This document shows positions 38,269-46,950 of a stretch of 64,000 bases of DNA, piece by piece. The notes beneath the pieces are model-generated. The model worked only from the letters and a program-made list of their open reading frames with translations, searched no databases and had not been told where the DNA came from. Each line of letters starts with the position of its first letter. The stretch's first letter is position 1. This DNA comes from Piscirickettsiaceae bacterium. Lineage in GTDB: Bacteria > Pseudomonadota > Gammaproteobacteria > Nitrosococcales > Methylophagaceae. The position numbers were made by a program, and so were the translations under genes. Location of the stretch: the NCBI GenBank assembly GCA_013215825.1, contig JABSQN010000001.1, positions 450,874 through 514,873 on the forward strand, written 5' to 3'.

Positions 38269-38583
38269 CTATAGGCCGTTTTCAATAGTCCATTCTTTTA
38301 ATTCTTCAAGAATGGACAGTGCGCTTACCCCTCTTTTTGCTATCTCGTAACTAACAGCAATGGGTTTTGTTGATATGACGTTTCTTGTGATGAGATCATT
38401 TGTCTCCATTGCTTTTAGCCGTTCCGCAATAACCTTTTTACTGGCTCCAGCAAGCTGTCTCGCAATTTCATTAAACCTCATTGGCTCGTCTTTCAAGTGC
38501 CATAAAATAGAGCCAGTCCATTTGTGGCCAATAATTCGCATGCCTCTCTCAACGGGACAGGGTTTGTAACATTCTTTATTCAT
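38269..38583 (-). CDS. HxlR-family winged-helix regulator
   Basis: 104-residue MarR/HxlR-like repressor or activator, often responding to reactive aldehydes or quinones. It begins with the hallmark CPVERGMRIIGHKWTGSILW then LKDEPMRFNEIAR, KKVIAERLKAMETNDLI and a beta wing. It is divergent from an oxidoreductase gene and shares with it a palindromic site, so it most likely controls that gene and itself. Confidence 0.9.
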   Translation of the reverse strand: MNKECYKPCPVERGMRIIGHKWTGSILWHLKDEPMRFNEIARQLAGASKKVIAERLKAMETNDLITRNVISTKPIAVSYEIAKRGVSALSILEELKEWTIENGL

Positions 38584-38589
38584 AATTGT

Positions 38590-38626
38590 AGGTTACAAAA
38601 AGTTAACTAGTTGATTATTGTAACCT
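38590..38626. promoter_or_regulatory. Palindromic operator between hxlR-like and oxidoreductase genes
   Basis: AGGTTACAA at 38590-38598 and TTGTAACCT at 38618-38626 are perfect inverted 9-base arms 19 bases apart, lying in the 90-base divergent gap. TTGATT at 38611 and TATAGT at 38633 (spacer 16) can serve as a promoter for the oxidoreductase, so the right arm sits between -35 and -10. HxlR-type regulators bind such sites. Confidence 0.7.
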
Positions 38627-38673
38627 GGGTGTTATAGTTGCCACAATGGTTTTAATCAAACGAAGGAACAATT

Positions 38674-39684
38674 ATGGAAAGCAAAGCAATATTCGTAAAT
38701 GCTGGCGGCGGCTTTAATACTGTCACAACTGAGCAGCTTAAAGTAAATAAGCCAGCTCCAGATGAAATAACAGTAAGGCTTCATGCGAATTCGTTGAATT
38801 ATCATGATTATGCTGTAGTGAAAGGTCTCTGGGCTCCATCGGAAAGAAGGATCCCTATGGCTGATGGTGCAGGGGACGTGATTGAAGTGGGGAAAAACGT
38901 GACTGAATTTAAGGCCGGTGACAGAGTAGTCAGTACCTTTTTCCCTACATGGATAAGTGGTGAACCTGTAGTTGATGGCTTTGCCACTGTACCCGGAGAT
39001 GGTATCGATGGGTACGCTCGTGAATATGTTACATCTTTGTCAACTTCATTCACAAAAGCACCTAAAGGTTGGTCACATGTAGAGGCTTCAACATTGACGA
39101 CGGCCGCCTTAACAGCTTGGCGTGCATTGATGTGCTTTAATACTCTCAAGGCTGGCGATACTGTTTTATTGCAAGGCACTGGAGGTGTATCCATCTTTGC
39201 TTTGCAGTTTGCAAAAATGGTGGGAGCTAAAGTCATTGCAACCTCTTCGAGCGAGCAAAAATTGGATCGTCTGAGAGAGATGGGAGCTGATCATGTTATC
39301 AACTATAAAGCGGAGCCCAACTGGGGAGTGCTAGCAAAAGAATTGAATGGTGGTGTGGGTGTAGACCATGTAGTCGATATTGGTGGAGGGCAAACATTAG
39401 AGCAGTCGGTCAATGCTGTAAGAGTAGGGGGCCAAATTTCTCTAATCGGAATTCTGTCTGGCCAAATATGTGAAATTAATATTGTTAAAGCATTTATACA
39501 ACAAGTTAGACTTCAAGGGGTACTTGTGGGCAGCCGATCCCAGCAGCAAGAAATGATTAAAGCTATTGAGGTTAATCAAATGAAACCCGTAGTAGATAAG
39601 GTGTTCTCACTTGATGACATGGTTGCTGCGTTTGAGTATCAGGAAAGCAATCGTCATTTTGGGAAAATATGCCTTGAATTTTAA
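38674..39684 (+). CDS. Medium-chain NAD(P)-dependent quinone/alcohol oxidoreductase
   Basis: MDR-superfamily enzyme of 336 residues. The N-terminal GroES-like domain has NSLNYHDYAVVKGLW and PMADGAGDVIEVG, and the Rossmann part has VLLQGTGGVSIFALQFAKMVGAK. The catalytic zinc Cys/His set is not seen, so it belongs with the zinc-independent QOR-like group that reduces quinones or enals. AAGGAACA precedes the ATG. It is paired with the divergent HxlR regulator, suggesting induction by an electrophile; the substrate is unknown. Confidence 0.88.
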   Translation: MESKAIFVNAGGGFNTVTTEQLKVNKPAPDEITVRLHANSLNYHDYAVVKGLWAPSERRIPMADGAGDVIEVGKNVTEFKAGDRVVSTFFPTWISGEPVVDGFATVPGDGIDGYAREYVTSLSTSFTKAPKGWSHVEASTLTTAALTAWRALMCFNTLKAGDTVLLQGTGGVSIFALQFAKMVGAKVIATSSSEQKLDRLREMGADHVINYKAEPNWGVLAKELNGGVGVDHVVDIGGGQTLEQSVNAVRVGGQISLIGILSGQICEINIVKAFIQQVRLQGVLVGSRSQQQEMIKAIEVNQMKPVVDKVFSLDDMVAAFEYQESNRHFGKICLEF

Positions 39685-39987
39685 TTCAAATAAAAAGATA
39701 ACTTTTTGAAAGTAAATGATAGTGACATTGGTGATTGAGTTACTTGCTTTAAGGAAATAGCATACTTTTTAATAACGGATAATTAATACCATCGAATGTC
39801 GACCTTCGAAAATGTAGTTAGCCGTTATCAACGTGATTCTAAAATAGCAATTTAGTGCTGATACTACGTTGATGTTAGCTTGTGAATAGTGCCCATGAGA
39901 CTCCCTTGTGTGGCGTTTTAAGGCCAGTGTAGCGAAGGCTAAGGAAAAAATGGGGTAGGGCTACTAATTTCCGGTGAAATTTGACGG
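39685..39987. other. Gap without recognisable gene
   Basis: About 300 bases between the oxidoreductase and the marR promoter. I see only short inverted words (ACGTTGAT and its mirror near 39827 and 39869) and no coding remnant. Confidence 0.4.
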
Positions 39988-40017
39988 TTGACAAATAGTT
40001 AGCTAGCTAACTATAAT
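39988..40017 (+). promoter_or_regulatory. marR promoter with embedded 20-base palindrome
   Basis: A perfect TTGACA at 39988-39993 and TATAAT at 40012-40017, spacer 18. The spacer and -10 hold the perfect palindrome ATAGTTAGCTAGCTAACTAT (39995-40014), the likely MarR operator. The expected start at about 40024 coincides with the ATG. Confidence 0.88.
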
Positions 40018-40023
40018 GTTGTC

Positions 40024-40527
40024 ATGCTGCAATTAAAAGACCTACCAGATTCTAAAGTCCTTTCCAAGTTTGCTGCTCGTTATCCAGATGCAAATATTGA
40101 GAACGTTATTCACTTTCTTACTTTATTACGAGTTGGCTCTGATCTCTCTGATGTTCTTGATAGTTTTTTAGCTGGATATGGGCTATTGCAGGGGCGATGG
40201 TGGGTGCTGATACTTTTAATGCGTGAAGAAGACTTGATGTCGACACCATCATCACTTGCAGAAAAAGCAGGCGTATCAAGAGCGACAATGACAGGGCTTA
40301 TTGATGGTTTGGTGAGAGAAAGCTTAGTGAGAAGAGTGACTAATGTTGACGATAGACGTAAACAGCACATTAAGCTCACGACACTGGGGCAAGAAAAGCT
40401 AGATGAAGTAATGCCTGAATACTATCGTCGAGTAGCTGAATTGATGAAGGTACTTTCCCCATCTCAGGGTGAAGATCTGAGCTTAATGCTCACAAAATTA
40501 CAAAATAACAGTGACGTATTTAAGTAG
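40024..40527 (+). CDS. MarR-family regulator
   Basis: 167-residue winged-helix dimer. HTH region: LMSTPSSLAEKAGVSRATMTG then LIDGLVRESLVRR, and the wing DDRRKQHIKLT, all classic MarR. There is no ribosome site before the ATG at 40024 and the promoter predicts a transcript beginning at or within a base of it, so translation is probably leaderless. A second copy of the operator lies before the next gene, indicating that it controls both. Confidence 0.9.
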   Translation: MLQLKDLPDSKVLSKFAARYPDANIENVIHFLTLLRVGSDLSDVLDSFLAGYGLLQGRWWVLILLMREEDLMSTPSSLAEKAGVSRATMTGLIDGLVRESLVRRVTNVDDRRKQHIKLTTLGQEKLDEVMPEYYRRVAELMKVLSPSQGEDLSLMLTKLQNNSDVFK

Positions 40528-40537
40528 TTTTAACTTT

Positions 40538-40557
40538 ATAGTTAGCCAGCTAACTAA
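40538..40557 (+). promoter_or_regulatory. Second MarR operator
   Basis: ATAGTTAGCCAGCTAACTAA differs from the upstream perfect palindrome by two bases. It lies 73 bases before the exported NTF2-like gene. Half-site words (TAACTAACT) recur just downstream and again near 41117 after that gene. Confidence 0.72.
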
Positions 40558-40630
40558 CTTAGCTAAGAAACACCACGAACACAATAATTTTATTATTTAG
40601 ATTAATTAACTAAAATTTAGGAGTAGGAAT

Positions 40631-41092
40631 ATGAAGAAATTATTATCAACACTGGGTCTATGTACATGCATTATAGGAGGTGTTGTTGGCTCGCAAGCCG
40701 TTGCAAATGACGACAATGCTCAAAGTATTGTTGGATCAGTCAATACAACTTGGAATAATACATTTAATAGTGGTGATAGTGTTGCACTTGCAGCTCTCTA
40801 TGCTAATAAAGCGACATTGTCACCTGGTAACGGCGAAGTTCTTGTCGGTCACGAGCAAATTGGTCAACTCTTTAAAAGCTTTATCGATAATGGTGTTCAT
40901 AACCATTCTATAGAGACCATTGATGTGTATCGTGCTCACAATCAGATTGTACAGCTTGGAAAATGGAGAGCGGAAGGTGTTAATGAGAAACAGGAGGCTA
41001 TAAGCTTTGGTGGTGTTCTTATGACTGTTATTGAGCAGGACTCTGATGGTGTATGGCTGACACGTTCACATGTTTGGAATATGGCTAATTAG
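40631..41092 (+). CDS. Exported SnoaL/NTF2-like protein (DUF4440 type)
   Basis: 153 residues. The signal peptide ends SQAVAND; the mature part has the cone-shaped NTF2 fold pattern: VNTTWNNTFNSGDSVALAAL, YANKATLSPGNGEVLVG and the terminal SHVWNMAN. Such domains are small ligand-binding or isomerase scaffolds; the ligand is unknown. TAGGAG precedes the ATG. The MarR-type site upstream suggests it is released from repression with marR. Confidence 0.8.
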   Translation: MKKLLSTLGLCTCIIGGVVGSQAVANDDNAQSIVGSVNTTWNNTFNSGDSVALAALYANKATLSPGNGEVLVGHEQIGQLFKSFIDNGVHNHSIETIDVYRAHNQIVQLGKWRAEGVNEKQEAISFGGVLMTVIEQDSDGVWLTRSHVWNMAN

Positions 41093-41146
41093 TCGTGACA
41101 TGAAGCCTTAGGTATTAACTAACTAAGTTAGACATGTTCTTTAGTG

Positions 41147-41186
41147 AAAAGGCCATAGTGAACTTAATCATTACGGCCTTTTTGTT
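41147..41186 (+). terminator. Rho-independent terminator
   Basis: AAAAGGCC at 41147 pairs with GGCCTTTTT at 41175 through a 15-base stem with two mismatches and a T-rich tail. Confidence 0.82.
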
Positions 41187-41222
41187 TTTGGATTATATTA
41201 CCGCTTCACCACTGTTTCAACT

Positions 41223-41304
41223 ATTACAATTGGGCGAGAATTTGATAACTGCTATAATTCGCTCTCATCATTGCCCTCGTAGCTCAGCTGGATAGAGCAC
41301 CTGA
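41223..41304 (+). pseudogene. Truncated tRNA-Arg gene: promoter plus 5' part
   Basis: From 41273 the sequence GCCCTCGTAGCTCAGCTGGA then TAGAGCACCTGA reproduces the 5' acceptor strand, D arm and start of the anticodon stem of a tRNA-Arg, and then stops matching any tRNA at about 41304. A -10 TATAAT at 41253-41258 with TTGGGC 17 bases upstream precedes it. The isoacceptor cannot be fixed because the anticodon is lost. The break abuts the 3' end of the next gene. Confidence 0.75.
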
Positions 41305-41320
41305 AATAAATTCTTTACGA

Positions 41321-42319
41321 CTACAGTGATAAAGAAAATCCGGCAACCACACGAGCATCAATATCAGTTTGTTTTCCATTCATATTCTCAATGACGGGTA
41401 AAGCAATAGAGATAAACCCTCCAAACTTACCAGCAGTTACTCTTAGCCCAGGTGATACAAATAGTGCAGTACCACCAGAATGTTGTTCTGAAAGACCACC
41501 TATTTTGTTTTTACGGCGAGTTTCACCGTTTAATTCGATGACGGCATCCCATTTTATTTTTGCTGAATCAGCATTGCGATGATGAACATGATTGTGCTCA
41601 GAATGATCTTCACTATTGAGTTGATATGTCATGGCAAAGTTATAACTTAGAATGTCACCAATTTCAGTTGATTGTGAGCCTTCATTTGTTTTGTTAAATA
41701 ATACATTGGCGTGGTAGCCAAACTTGTCATTTACATGACTGATTGCACCGCCAATTAGATAGTCCCACGAACCTGTTCCTGGTTGAAATTCTGTTTCAAA
41801 TCGATGGCCAGCATCATCCTTATCATCAGTTTTACCTGTTGGGGCTTTGATACCTAAATGCAATGTAATATCGGTACTAACAGTTTCAAAAACACGATAT
41901 TGACCAAACAAAAGTAAGTCACCTAGTCCTGATGAGTCGCCATGAGCATGTGCTTCGGCTTCACCATCCTCAATTTCACCTTCACGAATATTTTTTCGTT
42001 CTACATAGGGCAGTCTGACACCCACAGTAAGGTCATCAGTAACACCGTAACCAACAGCTAATGACGTGTTGATAATTCTATCAACGCTATGAACACCATT
42101 AATACCCTGGTCGGCATAATTAGCTAGCTCTAGGTCACTGAATTCATCATTTTCAATGACTTCAGTCCTGATACCTGCAGCCCATGTATTACGTTGCATC
42201 GTAGCTGCTGCAATCGTGACGATAGGACCCGATGCTTCATTACCAAATGCAACAGTGGGATGGTCAGCTAAAACGGGCATAGTGAGAACAAGCAATGGGG
42301 CTAGGATAAGTTTTTTCAT
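41321..42319 (-). CDS. Outer-membrane transporter-like protein with His-rich loops
   Basis: 332 residues. The signal peptide ends PVLADH. The remainder alternates hydrophobic and polar residues as in a beta barrel and ends with FSLSL. It resembles the broad transporter family that includes phenol-degradation MetA-like porins. Two loops are rich in His and acidic residues (EAEAHAHGD near residue 125 and EDHSEHNHVHHRN near 240), hinting at metal binding. It is flanked by two broken tRNA-Arg fragments, so it probably arrived on an integrated element. The substrate is unknown. Confidence 0.7.
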   Translation of the reverse strand: MKKLILAPLLVLTMPVLADHPTVAFGNEASGPIVTIAAATMQRNTWAAGIRTEVIENDEFSDLELANYADQGINGVHSVDRIINTSLAVGYGVTDDLTVGVRLPYVERKNIREGEIEDGEAEAHAHGDSSGLGDLLLFGQYRVFETVSTDITLHLGIKAPTGKTDDKDDAGHRFETEFQPGTGSWDYLIGGAISHVNDKFGYHANVLFNKTNEGSQSTEIGDILSYNFAMTYQLNSEDHSEHNHVHHRNADSAKIKWDAVIELNGETRRKNKIGGLSEQHSGGTALFVSPGLRVTAGKFGGFISIALPVIENMNGKQTDIDARVVAGFSLSL

Positions 42320-42521
42320 AGTCTATTATTTTGTAGTTTTAAAAAGATAGGTATTATATATTTAGACTTTATTGTGGAAATGGGTGGTTTGACTTGATTT
42401 TGCGTTAAATGACTGATTATTAAAACGTTATTAAATTATAATATAATAATATTGCTAGCTAGCAGTGTGAACTACTATAATGCGTTTGAGAATTTATTGC
42501 TGTTCCACTACCACTCCAACC

Positions 42522-42599
42522 ATTCCAATTGGGGGAATAGTTGATAACTGCTATAGTCTCCCTCCTAAGGGGAAGATTATGCGTTCGAATCGCGTCGGG
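42522..42599 (+). pseudogene. Truncated tRNA-Arg gene: promoter plus 3' part (attachment scar)
   Basis: 42557-42599 matches the anticodon stem-loop (CTCCTAA), variable region and T arm (GCGTTCGAATCGCGTCGGG) of the intact tRNA-Arg(CCT) at 46726, with a few changes. Directly upstream, 42522-42557 repeats the promoter found before the 5' fragment at 41223-41258. The 5' half of the tRNA is absent and the acceptor strand is cut short. A 3' tRNA segment next to an integrase start is the usual attL/attR arrangement of tRNA-targeting elements. Confidence 0.75.
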
Positions 42600-42723
42600 T
42601 AAATCATTAATATTTAATCTATTCAATCGTTTATGGCAATAGCTGTTTTTGTGTTAAATTATAAAATCGTCATTTGGGACTCTTTTGGGACAGTTGCAGC
42701 GTGATAAAGGATGATTTAAGATT

Positions 42724-43163
42724 ATGACGACTTATACCAAACGGGGCGATAAACAGTGGCAAGCTAAGATACGAAAGAAAGGGTAGCCAACACAAATCCA
42801 AACTTTCGAGAAAAAGCCCTTGCTGAACAGTGGGTGACTTCAAGTTGAAGCACAGATGGCTCGCAAAGTTTTATTTCAAGTTCACGAGCTGAAGTAACAA
42901 TGTTTCAACAGCTTGCTGATCGTTATATAGCCGAAATCGTCCCCTCTAAAAAATCAGCAGATAAGATCGAGTCTACGATCCATAATATTTGCATCCATAT
43001 TGGCGATTACACTGAGATCGGACTATTAGCCGAATACTCGTTGTGGCATCAAAGGAGTAGGGGAAATATTAATCGCATAATATCAACGGTAAAGTTTTCT
43101 CAATGCGGGGTAATTCTATCACCAGAGCAATGGCTTATTAGAATAAACAATTTGTTTTTGTAG
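42724..43163 (+). pseudogene. Tyrosine integrase N-terminal remnant
   Basis: ATG 42724 reads MTTYTKRGDKQWQAKIRKKG then a stop. Further on the recognisable arm- and core-binding segments ISSSRAEVTMFQQLADRYIA, EIVPSKKSADKIES and IGDYTEIGLL continue in another frame and end at 43163. The catalytic domain is missing. It lies about 125 bases after the tRNA 3' fragment, as expected for the integrase of a tRNA-inserted island. Confidence 0.8.
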
Positions 43164-43213
43164 AGTCATTATCCCGAGTTCAGGCTAATTAAGTATTTCC
43201 AGTACTTTACTTG

Positions 43214-46054
43214 TCACGTTTCCTGTTGTTGTTCCAGAATAGAGGATACTGTTTTATAGGTGCGTTCAAGCTCACTAATCCCTGCTTTTGCAGCATCAAG
43301 ATCCCCCGCCTGATATTCATCAACAAGCTCACTGGCTAGTGAAAACATCACATTATGTGCCTGACGAAGCTCTTTAAGCCATGCAGCATCAAAGGTTCCT
43401 CCTTGTTCAAAACGAGTAAGCCAGATACCGAGATAACATTTAACAAATAATCGTTCAGAGCCGCTCTTTTCCACACTGAGGAGGGTGTTGTTAACATTAT
43501 CGACCCACCGCTCCGTCGTTAATTTGAGCAAGGTGATTTTCTGTTCTTCTATGGTGAAGTCCTGTTTACCATAATCAATCCAATATTGATTAGGTGTATA
43601 GTCAGCAAGCCATGCTGGTAGATCGGCAGCAGGAAGTGGGCGGGATATGCCATACCCCTGTGCTTCATAACAACCCATAATCAATAACATCAAACCATGG
43701 GCATCGGTTTCAACACCCTCGGCAATGACTTCACGGCCAAAGGCTCGCGCTAAACCAATCACTCCCTCAATAATGCTGTAGTCATTCGGATCATCTAATA
43801 AATCACGCACAAAGGTTTGATCTATTTTGATGATATTAGCCGATAGATTTTTCATATGGGTTAAGGAGGAATAACCGGTACCAAAATCATCTAGGGCAAC
43901 ATTGACGCCTAATACATGTTGGCAGCTTTTAATAATGCCACTGATGGCTTCCAAATCTCCCAGCGCACTGCTTTCTAATATTTCCAATTGCAAGTCTTGC
44001 GAATCAACGGAGGGGTGGTTATCCATCGCTTCATTTAATTGGTCAAAGAAGGCATCGGATTGTAGATGGTGAGATGAGACATTGATGCTCACCTCCAGTT
44101 TGATACCTTGATGTTGCCAACTATCGAGTTGTTGCAGGGCTTCATTGATCACCCAGCCGCCCACTTGAATTTCCAAGTCCGTGCCTTCAATCAAGGGTAG
44201 AAAGTCTAATGGTGGAATCAAACCTTTTTCAGGATGGATCCAGCGAATTAATGCTTCGACCCCAAAGACCTTACCGGTCTTCATATTGACCTTAGGTTGG
44301 TAATATAAACACAATTCTTTATTGGTTAATGCCTGGTGAATTTCTTCTAATTGCTGTTGTCTTTGGAGCGTACGATGATCCTGTTCAGCATTAAAGATAT
44401 GGTAACGATTTCTGCCAGCAAATTTCGCTTGATACATAGCTTGATCAGAGTGGCGCAACAAGGTGTCTAGATCAGCATCATTTAAGGGATATAACGCGAC
44501 TCCGATAGAAGCACTGATGGTAATAATATTGTCATCGATTAAGTAAGGCTCTGCCAACACATGATTCAGTCGTTCTAACATTTTTTCACTATGGAAGGGC
44601 GAATCTAGACTGCCTAATAATAGAGCGAATTCATCACCACCTTGGCGTGATGCAGTATCTTCGTCGCGAATGGTGTTACTAATACGGGATGCGACTTCAA
44701 TCAGTAGTTTGTCACCGATATCATGACCAAAGGTATCATTGACGGGTTTGAAGTTATCTAAATCAATGAAACAGATAGCAAGTAAGGTTTTATGGCGTTT
44801 ACTATAAGCGATGGCTTGAGTGAAGCGGTCAACAAATAATGCTCGGTTAGGTAAGCCTGTCAGGGTATCGAAGTGCGCCAGCTGCTTTAATTTTTCTTCC
44901 AACTGTTTATTTTTAGTAATATCAGTCCGCATCGATATATAACGTTCTGGCTTACCTTCTTCGTTCAGCATAGGAACGATAGTTGAATGAACCCAATAAA
45001 CAGAGCCATTTTTTGCTTTATTTTGTATTTCCCCATGCCAGACATGTCCGTTGGCGATAGTGCGCCACATATCATCAAAAAAAGCGTCAGGATGAATATC
45101 TGATTTCAAAATACGATGATTTTTGCCTATCAACTCTTGTTCAGAATAACCTGAAACTTTACAAAACAGGTCGTTAGCATAAGTAATATCACCCTTTACA
45201 TCAGATATTGAAACAATGGCATGCTTGTCTAAGGCCACTCTTTGAAATGTATTTTCTCGGAATAATAGTTTTTGTTTTTGCTCTGCCTGCTTACGTTCAC
45301 TAACGTTTAGCACTACTTTGGGTGATAAAAAAGCGATAAGCAATACTAAGAACACCACTACAGTGACTAATATAATTAGTTTAGTTGGTTCAATCCCTTC
45401 AATCATTTGATGAGATATCTTGGGAACAAAATTAACTGCTGACATTGCAGAGTAGTGCATGACTGATGTGGCCAGTCCCATCACAACGGCACTGAATAAT
45501 GGTCGTTGAATTTTGAAGGTATCTTTATCTTGTAATTTGAGTGCTATCGTCGCTAAGATTACCGCGACTAGGATGGATAGATAAAATAATGTCATATCAT
45601 GAATCATGATGGCATTGAGTCTCATTGCCATCATACCGATATAGTGCATTGAACCAATACCGCCGCCTAACAGTATTCCAGCAATGATCAATTGATATTG
45701 ATTACCTTTATGATTCATCATCCAAAAGACGACGACACATGCCAGAATGGCAGGGAATACCGACAACACAGAGAGTGTTAGATCGTAGCTAACAGGTATC
45801 GGTAACTTTAGCGCCAACATGCCAATAAAATGCATAGCCCATATACCAAGCCCCATTGAAGTCGCCCCAAACATGATCCAGAGACTTCTGACTATTTTGT
45901 TGTTGCTGTTTGAGGCCTGCTCAGAAATTCCAAAAGCAGTGAGAGATGAAAGTATAGCGATAAGAATGGATAAAACGACTATTGGAACGTTATATGACTT
46001 CGTTAGAAGCACGTCTGGGAGAATAGAACTTAATTCGATAAAGGGCATGGTCAT
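43214..46054 (-). CDS. MHYT-PAS-GGDEF-EAL cyclic-di-GMP protein with CZB-like tail
   Basis: 946-residue membrane regulator of c-di-GMP. Residues about 15-250 hold seven helices with the repeated MHYT-type motifs WAMHFIGMLAL, GSMHYIGMMAMRL and VMHYSAMSAV, proposed to bind copper and sense oxygen, CO or NO. A PAS domain (about 275-385), a GGDEF domain with SRQGGDEFALL (about 390-550) and an EAL domain with FGVEALIRWIHPEKGLIP (about 570-810) follow. Both signature motifs are intact, so it could be bifunctional. The last 110 residues resemble a chemoreceptor zinc-binding domain (KCYLGIWLTRF, LRQAHNVMF), an unusual C-terminal addition. Confidence 0.92.
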   Translation of the reverse strand: MTMPFIELSSILPDVLLTKSYNVPIVVLSILIAILSSLTAFGISEQASNSNNKIVRSLWIMFGATSMGLGIWAMHFIGMLALKLPIPVSYDLTLSVLSVFPAILACVVVFWMMNHKGNQYQLIIAGILLGGGIGSMHYIGMMAMRLNAIMIHDMTLFYLSILVAVILATIALKLQDKDTFKIQRPLFSAVVMGLATSVMHYSAMSAVNFVPKISHQMIEGIEPTKLIILVTVVVFLVLLIAFLSPKVVLNVSERKQAEQKQKLLFRENTFQRVALDKHAIVSISDVKGDITYANDLFCKVSGYSEQELIGKNHRILKSDIHPDAFFDDMWRTIANGHVWHGEIQNKAKNGSVYWVHSTIVPMLNEEGKPERYISMRTDITKNKQLEEKLKQLAHFDTLTGLPNRALFVDRFTQAIAYSKRHKTLLAICFIDLDNFKPVNDTFGHDIGDKLLIEVASRISNTIRDEDTASRQGGDEFALLLGSLDSPFHSEKMLERLNHVLAEPYLIDDNIITISASIGVALYPLNDADLDTLLRHSDQAMYQAKFAGRNRYHIFNAEQDHRTLQRQQQLEEIHQALTNKELCLYYQPKVNMKTGKVFGVEALIRWIHPEKGLIPPLDFLPLIEGTDLEIQVGGWVINEALQQLDSWQHQGIKLEVSINVSSHHLQSDAFFDQLNEAMDNHPSVDSQDLQLEILESSALGDLEAISGIIKSCQHVLGVNVALDDFGTGYSSLTHMKNLSANIIKIDQTFVRDLLDDPNDYSIIEGVIGLARAFGREVIAEGVETDAHGLMLLIMGCYEAQGYGISRPLPAADLPAWLADYTPNQYWIDYGKQDFTIEEQKITLLKLTTERWVDNVNNTLLSVEKSGSERLFVKCYLGIWLTRFEQGGTFDAAWLKELRQAHNVMFSLASELVDEYQAGDLDAAKAGISELERTYKTVSSILEQQQET

Positions 46055-46226
46055 TAAATCGTCATTTTACTTTAGTAATAATCCGTATAAAGATTCAAAG
46101 AAGTGTCGGCGCCTTCCTCTGGAATAACTTCTTTTGATGATTGAAAATATAGTCCATCAAGATTGATTAATCAAGGGGATGATGCCCATTGGGGCCATTA
46201 TCACTACCATGATTAATAATTAATGA

Positions 46227-46545
46227 TTAAAAACACATTAAATTAGAGCCAATAATTTGAACTAGATAGTCGTGTTCTTTCGCAGCATACATCGCTTTAT
46301 CTACTGTACTGAGAAAGGTATCTAAATCGTCACCATGATCAGGGTGGATAGCAATACCAATACTTGCTGTGACATGTAGGGGCGCATCTTTTACTACGAT
46401 GGGCTGGGAGATAATTTCTTTGAGTTTATGGGGGAGTATTTGACACGCTTCATTACTTACAATGTCTGTTACCAATACAACAAACTCATCGCCATCTACA
46501 CTACCGTGGTTTTTGTCTGCGTGCTTGTATGGATGGTGCGATACC
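46227..46545 (-). pseudogene. GGDEF-domain C-terminal remnant
   Basis: The minus strand reads HGSVDGDEFVVLVTD then PLHVTASIGIAIHPDHGDDL and DKAMYAAKEH, the second half of a diguanylate cyclase domain. The preceding N-terminal half is gone and the active-site loop is altered from GGDEF to DGDEF. It is similar in pattern to, but shorter than, the GGDEF domain just downstream. Confidence 0.72.
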
Positions 46546-46725
46546 GATGACCCATTCCCGGGATATTAGCTAGATATTGTGTTCCTGAAGGAGTAGTAGA
46601 ATAGAATTTACTTGACCTAACTATTTCTAGCCATGGCTATACCGCTTGGCTGGAAGAAACTAGAGATGAATTATGTTGAGGTGATTAGAGAGAAAATTCA
46701 GTCACTGGGGTATACTTTCTCGCGG

Positions 46726-46802
46726 GCCCCCGTAGCTCAGCTGGATAGAGCGTCCCCCTCCTAAGGGGAAGGTCATGCGTTCGAATCGCGTCGGGGGCAC
46801 CA
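46726..46802 (+). tRNA. tRNA-Arg (anticodon CCT)
   Basis: A full cloverleaf: acceptor GCCCCCG with CGGGGGC, D arm GCTCAGCTGGATAGAGC, anticodon stem TCCCC/GGGGA with loop CTCCTAA (anticodon CCT at positions 34-36), T arm GCGTTCGAATCGC, discriminator A and encoded CCA at 46800-46802. A TATACT -10 lies at 46711-46716. The 3' half is copied in the scar at 42557. Confidence 0.96.
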
Positions 46803-46950
46803 CTAAATACTTTTGTTATCAACGTGTTTGGGCTGCTCCTCGTTTTGCGCTTATTATCGTTGATTGTATACTTATAAGTTGACTAAAATATACTTTTTGT
46901 GTATTTATAGGGATACGTAAAGTTATTTTTTAGGAAGTATAGGTATACAA

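Noticed and set aside
38674-39684. Zinc-dependent alcohol dehydrogenase
   Set aside because: The expected catalytic Cys/His zinc ligands are not visible, so the quinone-oxidoreductase-like call was used.
42900-43163. Independent small protein of 87 codons
   Set aside because: Its first part is the continuation of the broken integrase and the rest has no family pattern.
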